Source: Mucilaginibacter sp. UR6-1 (lineage in GTDB: Bacteria; Bacteroidota; Bacteroidia; Sphingobacteriales; Sphingobacteriaceae). Taken from it: a stretch of DNA of 64,000 bases. Shown one piece after another: positions 26,134 to 33,171 of this stretch (positions within the stretch are counted from its first letter, which is position 1; each line of letters opens with the position of its first letter). Location of the stretch: assembly GCF_020880975.1 (NCBI RefSeq), contig NZ_JAJIWP010000004.1, positions 124,001-188,000 on the forward strand, read 5' to 3'. Position numbers and translations under genes: made by a program. The notes beneath the pieces were generated by a model, which searched no databases, was not told where the DNA came from, and saw nothing but the letters and a program-made list of their open reading frames with translations.

Positions 26134-26751
26134 TTAATGAGCAGCTACGTTGAGTTTACCGTCCAGTTTCTTCTTCCAGTCGAAATAACCGAAGATAGCC
26201 ACCACAAACAAAAAGATGGTAAGGCAGGCAAATAATGGCAATCCCTTATAAAACAACAGAGGCACCGCCACAAAGTTGCTGATGTTGAGCAATACCCAGT
26301 TCTCAATCTTTCGCCTGGCCAAAAGCCACATACCCGCCCACGCGGTTGACGATACAAAGGAATCCAATATGGGCACATCCGAAGGTGTAAAGTATTTTAA
26401 CAGCAGGTACAGTACCGCCCATCCACCTAAACTTATGGCAAGGGTTACGTACCACTCATTACGGTTAGCGTAGCTAATTTCCACAGGTGGTTCATCACGC
26501 TTTTTCATCCAGTACACCCAACCGTAAATGCTCATTACCAGGTAATACATATTTAATGCAGCCTCAGCATACAGCCTCACATCCACCAGCAAATACAGTG
26601 AAAGTACAATGCCGATGATACCCGCCGGATAAAGCAATATGTTATTACGCTTAGCCAGCAGCACCTCGGCCATACCGAATATGGTGGCTATCCATTGCAG
26701 CGGGCCGGTTTCCTTTATTTGTGTGATGAATAGTTCAATCCAATGTTGCAT
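26134..26751 (-). CDS. pnuC: PnuC-family vitamin transporter, probably for thiamine (PnuT)
   Basis: A 205-residue inner-membrane protein with about seven helices. Family marks are FGMAEVLLAKRNNILLYPAGIIG near the N-terminus, YLVMSIYGWVYWMKK in the middle and TAWAGMWLLARRKIENW later. PnuC proteins move nicotinamide riboside by facilitated diffusion, but homologues next to TPP riboswitches and outer-membrane receptors in Bacteroidota carry thiamine (called PnuT). The context here (receptor upstream, TPP riboswitch) supports thiamine. The gap to the receptor gene is 375 bases filled with repeats, so the operon link needs read-through. Confidence 0.88.
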   Translation of the reverse strand: MQHWIELFITQIKETGPLQWIATIFGMAEVLLAKRNNILLYPAGIIGIVLSLYLLVDVRLYAEAALNMYYLVMSIYGWVYWMKKRDEPPVEISYANRNEWYVTLAISLGGWAVLYLLLKYFTPSDVPILDSFVSSTAWAGMWLLARRKIENWVLLNISNFVAVPLLFYKGLPLFACLTIFLFVVAIFGYFDWKKKLDGKLNVAAH

Positions 26752-26753
26752 AT

Positions 26754-26790
26754 ACCCCTCCTAAATCCTCCCCGAGGGGGAGGACTTTTA
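26754..26790. repeat. GC-rich palindrome before pnuC
   Basis: CCTCCCCGAGGGGGAGG with CCCCTCCTAAAT on its left, directly upstream of the pnuC start on the minus strand. It is one of several copies in the 26752-27126 gap, where I see no gene. Confidence 0.75.
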
Positions 26791-26800
26791 TGAAAATCGT

Positions 26801-26876
26801 TGTCATTTCGAACGAGGAGAAATCTGTCGCTCGGTTATGAACGCAGACAGATTCCTCTCTATCGTTCGGAATGACA
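26801..26876. repeat. Palindromic repeat, GTCATTTCGA family
   Basis: The ends TGTCATTTCGAACGA and TCGTTCGGAATGACA are inverted, with the inner arms GAAATCTGTC and GACAGATTCC. Related to the tandem copies at 51567-51876. Confidence 0.8.
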
Positions 26877-26926
26877 AGTACTAAATACCCAACCCTCCCC
26901 AAAGGGAGGACTTTAATTATCAACAT

Positions 26927-27032
26927 CGTCATTGCGAGGTACGAAGCAATCTCTTTAGGAGATGGATGGTTTGCGAAGCCCTCCCCGAGGAGGGAATTAG
27001 TTTATCAGATTGCTTCGTACCTCGCAATGACG
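26927..27032. repeat. GTCATTGCGAGG palindrome with a GC-rich repeat nested inside
   Basis: The outer arms CGTCATTGCGAGGTACGAAG and CTTCGTACCTCGCAATGACG are perfect. The loop contains a separate copy of the CTCCCC/GAGG repeat (about 26978-26998), so one family appears to have inserted into the other. Another GC-rich copy precedes it at 26888-26915. Confidence 0.8.
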
Positions 27033-27047
27033 GGTTTTATTTAACTT

Positions 27048-27121
27048 TTTTACTCCCCCATCCTCCTAAGAAGGCTAAACCCAAGCCCTCCCCCTCGGGG
27101 AGGATTTAGGAGGGCTTGAGG
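27048..27121. repeat. GC-rich palindrome after the thiamine receptor gene
   Basis: CCCTCCTAA-type half at the left and CCCTCCCCCTCGGGGAGGATT with TTAGGAGGG at the right, ending 6 bases before the receptor stop codon. It could act as a transcript-end hairpin, though no T-run follows. Confidence 0.7.
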
Positions 27122-27126
27122 GATTA

Positions 27127-29541
27127 CTAAAACGCCAAACTCAACGATGCCAGGAAATTCCTGGTGGCCTGTACGTAGTAATAGTTATAATTATAAATAT
27201 TGCTGCCGCTCAAACCCGGATAGGTTGCGCCGCTGGCTTCGTACTTTTTGTTAAGTACATTATTCACCAGCAAGCCGATGCCGATATTTTTTACCGCTTT
27301 TGTGCTGAAATTATAGCGTAAACGCACATCGTTTACAAAGTAGCCGCTGATCCGGCGGTTGGCAGCATAAGGGTTTAAAGCACTTTCGTCGTCAACCGTA
27401 TAGCCCGCCGGGTTGGTATTCATGGTATTATCCAAAAACTGACTGCTGATATATTTGCTTAACAAGGCTATTTCGCCGCCTTTTATTGGCGAATAGCTGA
27501 TCTCACTCGAGCCAATAAACGATGGCGAGAACGCGATGGTGGTTTTCTTTAGCTGTAATTCAACCAGGCTATTGTCATCATAATTGGTGAAGAACTGGCC
27601 GTAGTTTTTTATCTTATTGGTGCTTACGGTAGCTGTTGCACCCCAGGCTAATTGATCGGTTATTTTTACACGGCCATCAAATTCAACACCGGCACGGTAA
27701 CTGTCCTTCACGTTGCGGCGAATGGCGGAGCCTACATCATTAAGTTGCCCGGTAACAATTAACTGATTATTATACAGCATATAAAACCCATTTATACCTC
27801 CGGTAAACCGTGGGGTAGCTATACGATACCCGGCTTCAAAATCTTTCAGGTTTTCGTGTTTCGGGCGGCTTTGGGGTGATGAATTGGTATAATCATCGCG
27901 ATTGGGTTCACGGTTACCTACTGCAAAAGAGGCGTATACATTGCTTTGATCATTGATCTTATAAGTAACACCGGCCTTCGGATTAAAGAAATTCAATGTA
28001 GCGCTTTGCTGTACATTATTCAGGTTACGGTCAAAACCAAAAAATGAGTAATAAATATAACGGTACTGCATATCGGCATACAACAACCATTTATCCAGGT
28101 TCCACTCCGCACGGGCGAAGATGTTAAAGTCGTTCTTCTTGGCATCATCACGATAGTACTCATAATTATACGGCACGTTGATGGTATTGCTGCTGTTAAT
28201 GATGTTGCCGTAATGCCCGCCCTTGTATTCGTTATAGGCACCGCCCAACGTCATGTTCAACTGATCGGTGGGCAAGTATTTAAGGGCGTAAGTAACCCCA
28301 TAAAAATCATTATCCAGCCAACGGCGACGAACAATATCGCTGGTACTCAGCGTATCGGCACCGTATATAACCGGCGTTAAACCATAATTCTTTACCGAAT
28401 CCGCTTCCTTAAATTCCTCATAATAACCCTTGCCCTTGGTGTAGTGCAACGCTCCGCTGAATGATAATTTATCAGATATACGCTGATCTACCAGTAACTG
28501 GTAATGGTTTTGGGTGTAGTTATCCACCTGATCTTTATAGGTATACTCATTGTACTTACGGTTATTCAGTATCTCATAATCGGGCACACCGTTCCAGGCT
28601 TGGTAAGTACGTTCGTAACCGGTAAATACATTGGCACGCACGGTGGTATTTTTGCCATAGTAAGCCCCACTTAAAAAGTACGATTTCAGGTTAGAAAAAG
28701 CCCGGTCAACATATCCGTCAGAATGGATGCGCGATAAGCGGCCGTCAAAACTGAAATGGTTGCCCAGCAAGCCTGTACCTACACTAACGGTATTTTTAAC
28801 GGTATTAAACGAGCCTGCGGAGTTATTCAGTTCGGCATAGGCAGTATCGCGGCGGGTGGCGGTTTGTACATTGATGCTGCCGCCAAAGGCACCCGCGCCG
28901 TTGGTTGAGGTACCTACACCACGCTGTACCTGGATGTTATTCACTGATGAGGCGATATCCGGAATGTCTACAAAAAAAGATCCCTGGCTTTCCGAATCAT
29001 TATACGGGATGCCGTTGATAGTTACATTGATACGCGACGGATCAGACCCACGGATACGTATGCCGGTATAACCTACGCCCGCGCCGGCGTCAGACGTTAC
29101 CACTACCGATGGCGTTTGATTAAGCAAGAAAGGCAGATCCTGGCCGAAGTTGTTCTTTTCGAGATCCTTTTTACTCAAATTGGTAAATGCCGTAGGCGAG
29201 TTTTTACTTGCACGGGTTGCTGTAACCGTTACCTCTTCGGTAGTATAGTTTGATGGCAACAGACTAAAATTGAGCGTTTGGTTACCGCGAACCGCAATGC
29301 TTTTAGTAGTTTGCTGATAACCGATGTAATTAACAACTACCGCGTAAGTACCTGTTGCCAGGTTTACCTTATACTGGCCGGACGCATCAGTTACGGTGTT
29401 TTGTTGTGCAGAGGCAATGCTTACGGTTGCGCCGGGCAATACCTCGCCGTTTTGATTGGTTACTTTTCCGGATACGGAAAACTGGGCCGATGCCGCAAAG
29501 GGCAACAGCAGGGCGATGATTGCCACAAATAAATTTTTCAA
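27127..29541 (-). CDS. TonB-dependent receptor, probably for thiamine
   Basis: An 804-residue outer-membrane active transporter. After the signal peptide (ends near residue 19) comes a carboxypeptidase-regulatory-like domain (FSVSGKVTNQNGEVLPGATV to about residue 95). A TonB-box-like EEVTVTATRAS follows, then the plug domain (GIRIRGSDPSRINVTINGIPYND, QVQRGVGTSTNGAGAFGGSINVQT) and a beta-barrel ending in Phe. The TPP riboswitch in its leader and the downstream PnuC-type transporter point to thiamine or a precursor as ligand, as for the OMPthi receptors of Bacteroides. The ligand is inferred from context, the receptor type from sequence. Confidence 0.93.
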   Translation of the reverse strand: MKNLFVAIIALLLPFAASAQFSVSGKVTNQNGEVLPGATVSIASAQQNTVTDASGQYKVNLATGTYAVVVNYIGYQQTTKSIAVRGNQTLNFSLLPSNYTTEEVTVTATRASKNSPTAFTNLSKKDLEKNNFGQDLPFLLNQTPSVVVTSDAGAGVGYTGIRIRGSDPSRINVTINGIPYNDSESQGSFFVDIPDIASSVNNIQVQRGVGTSTNGAGAFGGSINVQTATRRDTAYAELNNSAGSFNTVKNTVSVGTGLLGNHFSFDGRLSRIHSDGYVDRAFSNLKSYFLSGAYYGKNTTVRANVFTGYERTYQAWNGVPDYEILNNRKYNEYTYKDQVDNYTQNHYQLLVDQRISDKLSFSGALHYTKGKGYYEEFKEADSVKNYGLTPVIYGADTLSTSDIVRRRWLDNDFYGVTYALKYLPTDQLNMTLGGAYNEYKGGHYGNIINSSNTINVPYNYEYYRDDAKKNDFNIFARAEWNLDKWLLYADMQYRYIYYSFFGFDRNLNNVQQSATLNFFNPKAGVTYKINDQSNVYASFAVGNREPNRDDYTNSSPQSRPKHENLKDFEAGYRIATPRFTGGINGFYMLYNNQLIVTGQLNDVGSAIRRNVKDSYRAGVEFDGRVKITDQLAWGATATVSTNKIKNYGQFFTNYDDNSLVELQLKKTTIAFSPSFIGSSEISYSPIKGGEIALLSKYISSQFLDNTMNTNPAGYTVDDESALNPYAANRRISGYFVNDVRLRYNFSTKAVKNIGIGLLVNNVLNKKYEASGATYPGLSGSNIYNYNYYYVQATRNFLASLSLAF

Positions 29542-29613
29542 TGTGTTTTAGTACAAATATTGCGTTAAACCATCCGCAAGTCAGGGCGAACATGCAGTAC
29601 ACTTAACTTATTA

Positions 29614-29801
29614 CCTCTCCCTACGCCGGCATTATCCGGATCAGGTGCTGCCCCCGGCCCCTGAAGGGGTGAGTTATAACTGATAGTTCAGCAATAACTC
29701 CCTTCAGGGCCGGGGCACGGGTATGATCTCAGCCTGTCTTTCAGTTTGGCAAACTATCTGCAGATAGTTTATTTGACCAAAGCAAGGCACCCCTTGAGAA
29801 T
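29614..29801 (-). promoter_or_regulatory. TPP riboswitch (THI element) with an extended apical stem
   Basis: Read on the minus strand, the conserved parts appear in order: CTCAAGGGGTGCC, GGCTGAGATCATACCCG, and CACCTGATCCGG with ATAATGCCGGCGTAGGGAGAG. These are the THI-box sequences that bind thiamine pyrophosphate and form the pyrimidine- and pyrophosphate-sensor helices. A P3a-type hairpin (AAACTATC/GATAGTTT) is present. Between ACCCGTG and GCACCTGATC there is an additional stem-loop of about 65 bases (29652-29716), longer than the usual short loop. It precedes the receptor gene by 72 bases and should switch off the operon when TPP is plentiful. Confidence 0.93.
29652..29716. repeat. GC-rich inverted repeat within the riboswitch
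   Basis: The arms CCCCGGCCCCTGAAGGG and CCCTTCAGGGCCGGGG (one bulged C) enclose a second arm pair GAGTTAT/ATAACTC. The CCCCTGAAGGG core is the same as in the repeats of truA and the ABC exporter. Confidence 0.75.
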
Positions 29802-29812
29802 TCTTTATGCGG

Positions 29813-29820
29813 CAAATATA
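29813..29820 (-). promoter_or_regulatory. Promoter -7 element of the riboswitch operon
   Basis: TATATTTG on the minus strand is a perfect TAnnTTTG element. Transcription would start about 7 bases later, just before the first riboswitch helix. No good -33 TTG is seen. Confidence 0.6.
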
Positions 29821-29862
29821 GTTTTTTATATCAAAAATCAGCTATACTGAATTATTGAGCGC

Positions 29863-32475
29863 CTAAAAGCCTTTTTTACGGACGATGCCCTGCCTGCGCG
29901 AGGGGCGTTTAGCCTGCGGCTCATCATCGCCACTCAGATCATACCTGCGGGCCATTTTAGCTACACGTTCTTCCAGGGTTTCGGTAGTCAGCTTATCACG
30001 GCTCAGGTTATCTACCATGATGGGGAAGGCGAAAGGTGTTGGCCTGTCAATATGTTTTAGTATGATGTTTTGCCCGGCGATGCGTTGCAGGGCGGCACGT
30101 AAACGAAATTCCTCTAACTGGAAGGAAAGTGCCTCGTTGTATGCCTGCCGCACCAGCAGGTTATCCGGCTCATACTCGGTAAATACCTCGAACAGCAATG
30201 AGGTTGATGCCTGCAAATGTTTGTTCTTGATCTGCTGACCGGGATAGCCGGTAAACACCAGGCCGCCAATGTGGGCAATGTCCCTAAACTTGCGGCGTGC
30301 CATTTCGTTAGCGTTCAAACTGCTGTGAATATCATCCATCAGGTTATCTAAGGAGAAAAAATCAGCATCCTCCAGTATTTCTTCAATAGCGATATCCTCA
30401 TCGGCCAGCAGCTCAAAGCCATAATCATTCATGGCGATGGAGAAGCTGGCAGGTTTTACCTTGGTGATGCGATAGGCTAAAATAGAGGCCATACCCTCAT
30501 GCACCAGCCTGCCCTCGAAGGGATAAAATATAAGGTGATGGCCCTCCCGCGATTTGAACGACTCGATCAAAAACTCATTGCTTTGCGGCAGGTGCGATAT
30601 TTTGTTTTGCAGCTCGAACAAAGGTTTCAACGCTTTTACCTCTACATCTTTTTCTACACCGTGCGATACCTCATCCAGCTTATCCCGAAACACGGCAGAC
30701 AACTGCGACGATAGCGGCATACGGCCGCCTGCCCAACTGGGTATCAATCCTTTTTTGGCGTTCGATTTTTTGACGTAGGCCGTCATCTCCTTAACCCGCA
30801 CAAATTCCAGGCTACGCCCCGCAAACCAAAAGGTATTGCCCGGTTTCAACTTAGCTATAAAGCCCTCCTCAATAGTACCCAGCGAACCGCCGCTCAGCCA
30901 ACTCACCCGTATCGTCATCTCGCTGGTAATGGTGCCGATGCTTAGCCGGTGGCGCATAGCTACGCGCCTGCTGTTAACTTTGTACAATCCGTTTTCTACC
31001 TCTACTTTTAAAAATTCATCATACTGGGCCAAAGTTTTGCCGCCGCGGGTTATAAAGTCAAGCAATTGCCCGTATTCGTTTTGTGATAGATCGGCAAAGG
31101 CATAGGTGGTTTTTACCTCCTCAAACAATTCATCGGCACGAAAACCGTCGGACACAGCAAGGGTGACCATGTACTGCACCAGCACATCCATAGTGAGCAA
31201 CATCGGGTCGCGGCTTTCAAACACGCCACGCTTGATGGCCTCTTTTAAAGCAGCGCCTTCTAACAACTCTAATGAATGGGTTGGCACAAAATAAGCCCTT
31301 GATACCGCGCCAGGGTGGTGCCCGCTGCGGCCCGCCCGCTGCATAAAACGCGCAACACCTTTAGGGCTGCCTACCTGTACCACGGTATCCACCGGACGAA
31401 AATCCACCCCCAAATCTAAACTTGAAGTACATACCACCAGCTTTAAAGCCTCGGCATGCAGGGCCTGCTCTACCCAGTTGCGCAACTCATTATCCAGCGA
31501 GCCGTGGTGCATTGCCATAACACCGGCATACTCCGGGTAATTATCTAAAATGGCATGGTACCATATCTCCGATTGCGAACGGGTATTACAAAATATCAGT
31601 GTTGTTTTGCTCTTGGCTACAATATCCATCACCTGCGGCAACAGCTTTACGCCGATGTGGCCCGTCCACGAGTAATTTTCAATATTCTCCGGGATCACAG
31701 AACGTATGTCCAGCTTCTTCTCAATATTAGCCCGCACCATGCGGATGTTCTCCTTCGGGAAGCTATTGCCTAACAGTACTTCGGCGGCCTGTTCCAGGTT
31801 ACCTATGGTTGCACTGATGCCCCAAATTTTCAGTTGGCGGTTGGCAGTTGGCAGTTGGCTCGTATTATTTACATTCTTCGATGCCTCATTTTCAATGCCC
31901 CCTGCTAATTGCAAACTGCCAAGGTTCTTCAACCTGCTCAGCCCCAACTCCACCTGCACACCGCGTTTCGTGCCCAGCAGTTCGTGCCATTCATCAACCA
32001 CTACCACCTGCAGGCTTTTAAATATTTTAGGATACTCCTTTTGGGCCAGCATCAGGTGCAGGCTTTCGGGGGTAGTGAGCAGTACTTCGGGCAGCTTTTT
32101 TTTGAGGGCCTGTTTTTCGGCGGCTGATGTATCACCCGTGCGGGTGGCTATCTTCCAGGGCAGGCCGATCTCGTCACAGGCCTCCTGCATGGCTTTACGT
32201 ATATCGTTAGTAAGTGCGCGCAGTGGTGTTATCCACATCATTAACAGGCCATTGTCCTTACGGGTTTGCCACGTTTGGGGGTATTGATTAATATAACCGG
32301 CCAAAAAAGGTAAAAACAAGGCGTATGTTTTACCGCTGCCCGTAGGGGCGTTCAGCAAGCCCGAATAGCCATCAAGGTAAACGGCCTCCATCTCTTTCTG
32401 AAACGGAAACTGTTTCCAGTTCTTCTGTTTGTACCATTGCTGTATTACCTTTTGGCCGGGCGTGCTCATATCCAT
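29863..32475 (-). CDS. Ligase-associated DEXH-box DNA helicase (Lhr-like)
   Basis: An 870-residue SF2 helicase. Visible are Walker A NAPTGSGKTYALFLP near residue 40, the DEVH-type box VVVDEWHELLG, WGISATIGN, STRSQSE-like CNTRSQSEIWYH, and CTSSLDLGVDFRPVD with QRAGRSGHHPG. The long C-terminal winged-helix and DUF4011-like region (GNTFWFAGRSLEFVRV, HHLIFYPFEGRLVHEG) is that of the ligase-associated DNA damage response helicase. In many bacteria it sits with an ATP-dependent ligase and an exonuclease; neither is adjacent here. The start could also be two codons downstream (32469). It is divergent from the lipoprotein gene. Confidence 0.9.
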   Translation of the reverse strand: MDMSTPGQKVIQQWYKQKNWKQFPFQKEMEAVYLDGYSGLLNAPTGSGKTYALFLPFLAGYINQYPQTWQTRKDNGLLMMWITPLRALTNDIRKAMQEACDEIGLPWKIATRTGDTSAAEKQALKKKLPEVLLTTPESLHLMLAQKEYPKIFKSLQVVVVDEWHELLGTKRGVQVELGLSRLKNLGSLQLAGGIENEASKNVNNTSQLPTANRQLKIWGISATIGNLEQAAEVLLGNSFPKENIRMVRANIEKKLDIRSVIPENIENYSWTGHIGVKLLPQVMDIVAKSKTTLIFCNTRSQSEIWYHAILDNYPEYAGVMAMHHGSLDNELRNWVEQALHAEALKLVVCTSSLDLGVDFRPVDTVVQVGSPKGVARFMQRAGRSGHHPGAVSRAYFVPTHSLELLEGAALKEAIKRGVFESRDPMLLTMDVLVQYMVTLAVSDGFRADELFEEVKTTYAFADLSQNEYGQLLDFITRGGKTLAQYDEFLKVEVENGLYKVNSRRVAMRHRLSIGTITSEMTIRVSWLSGGSLGTIEEGFIAKLKPGNTFWFAGRSLEFVRVKEMTAYVKKSNAKKGLIPSWAGGRMPLSSQLSAVFRDKLDEVSHGVEKDVEVKALKPLFELQNKISHLPQSNEFLIESFKSREGHHLIFYPFEGRLVHEGMASILAYRITKVKPASFSIAMNDYGFELLADEDIAIEEILEDADFFSLDNLMDDIHSSLNANEMARRKFRDIAHIGGLVFTGYPGQQIKNKHLQASTSLLFEVFTEYEPDNLLVRQAYNEALSFQLEEFRLRAALQRIAGQNIILKHIDRPTPFAFPIMVDNLSRDKLTTETLEERVAKMARRYDLSGDDEPQAKRPSRRQGIVRKKGF

Positions 32476-32532
32476 GCAAATAACAAAATAAGTGGTAAAT
32501 GGTTATTAGCTATACACCAATTCGATTGTTTT

Positions 32533-33117
32533 ATGAAGAAAACGTTTTTAATGTTGATCGTACCGCTGCTGTTTGCCTGCAACAGTCCGGCAGATAAAAA
32601 AGCTACCGACAGCACAGCAACAGATACTTTTACTGATGCGCCTGAGATAAAGCCTGACCAACTGATCAGCCCCGGAAAAGGTATTGGGCAACTTACCATT
32701 GGCCTGCCGGCAGATAGCGCCATTGCCAAACTTGGCAAGCCCGATTCGTCTGACGCGGCAATGGGCAGCGCGCTGATGGCCTGGTATAGTAAAGACGCGA
32801 ACAAGTACCGTACCGCTGTTTTTGCCCGCCGCAATATGGGTAACGACGAGGTGAGCCGCATTAAGCTGATTATGGTGAGCTCGCCATGGTTTAAAACCGG
32901 GGATGGCGTTGCAACGGGTACAACACTTGCTGATATAGAAAAAAGCTATCAGTTAAAACCTGTTGAAAATACCACCGCCGCAAAAAAGGGATTGCTTGTA
33001 TTTGATGATAACACCAAAGGCATAACCTTTGATATTGACAGCACCAGCAAAAAATGTGTCGCCATCACAGTGCATCCGGCTAATGACGGATCAGGATCAT
33101 ACCTCGATATCCACTAA
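32533..33117 (+). CDS. Putative lipoprotein, unknown function
   Basis: A 194-residue protein starting at ATG 32533. It has a lipoprotein signal: MKKTFLML, a hydrophobic core and the lipobox LFAC with Cys16, followed by a Ser/Thr/Asp-rich linker. The mature domain holds a repeated-looking pattern (ISPGKGIGQLTIGLPADSAIAKLGKP, then GTTLADIEKSYQL), which resembles small proteins that recognise a beta-alpha fold, but I know no family. The reading frame is open further upstream but the lipobox fixes the start. It is followed by a terminator shared with the M16 gene. Confidence 0.75.
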   Translation: MKKTFLMLIVPLLFACNSPADKKATDSTATDTFTDAPEIKPDQLISPGKGIGQLTIGLPADSAIAKLGKPDSSDAAMGSALMAWYSKDANKYRTAVFARRNMGNDEVSRIKLIMVSSPWFKTGDGVATGTTLADIEKSYQLKPVENTTAAKKGLLVFDDNTKGITFDIDSTSKKCVAITVHPANDGSGSYLDIH

Positions 33118-33156
33118 TAAAAAAAGCGGCAGACTTATAGATCTGCCGCTTTTTTT
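33118..33156. terminator. Bidirectional terminator between lipoprotein and M16 peptidase genes
   Basis: The stem AAAAAGCGGCAGA/TCTGCCGCTTTTT has an A-run on the left and a T-run on the right, and lies directly after the lipoprotein stop codon. Confidence 0.85.
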
Positions 33157-33171
33157 ATCTGTATCGAAGCC

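Noticed and set aside
26134..26751. Nicotinamide riboside uptake as the role of the PnuC protein
   Set aside because: The TPP riboswitch and receptor upstream make thiamine more likely, although the sequence alone does not exclude nicotinamide riboside.
31706..32287. Open frame of 193 codons opposite the Lhr-like helicase
   Set aside because: Antisense shadow of conserved helicase motifs; Ser- and Cys-rich translation without a domain.
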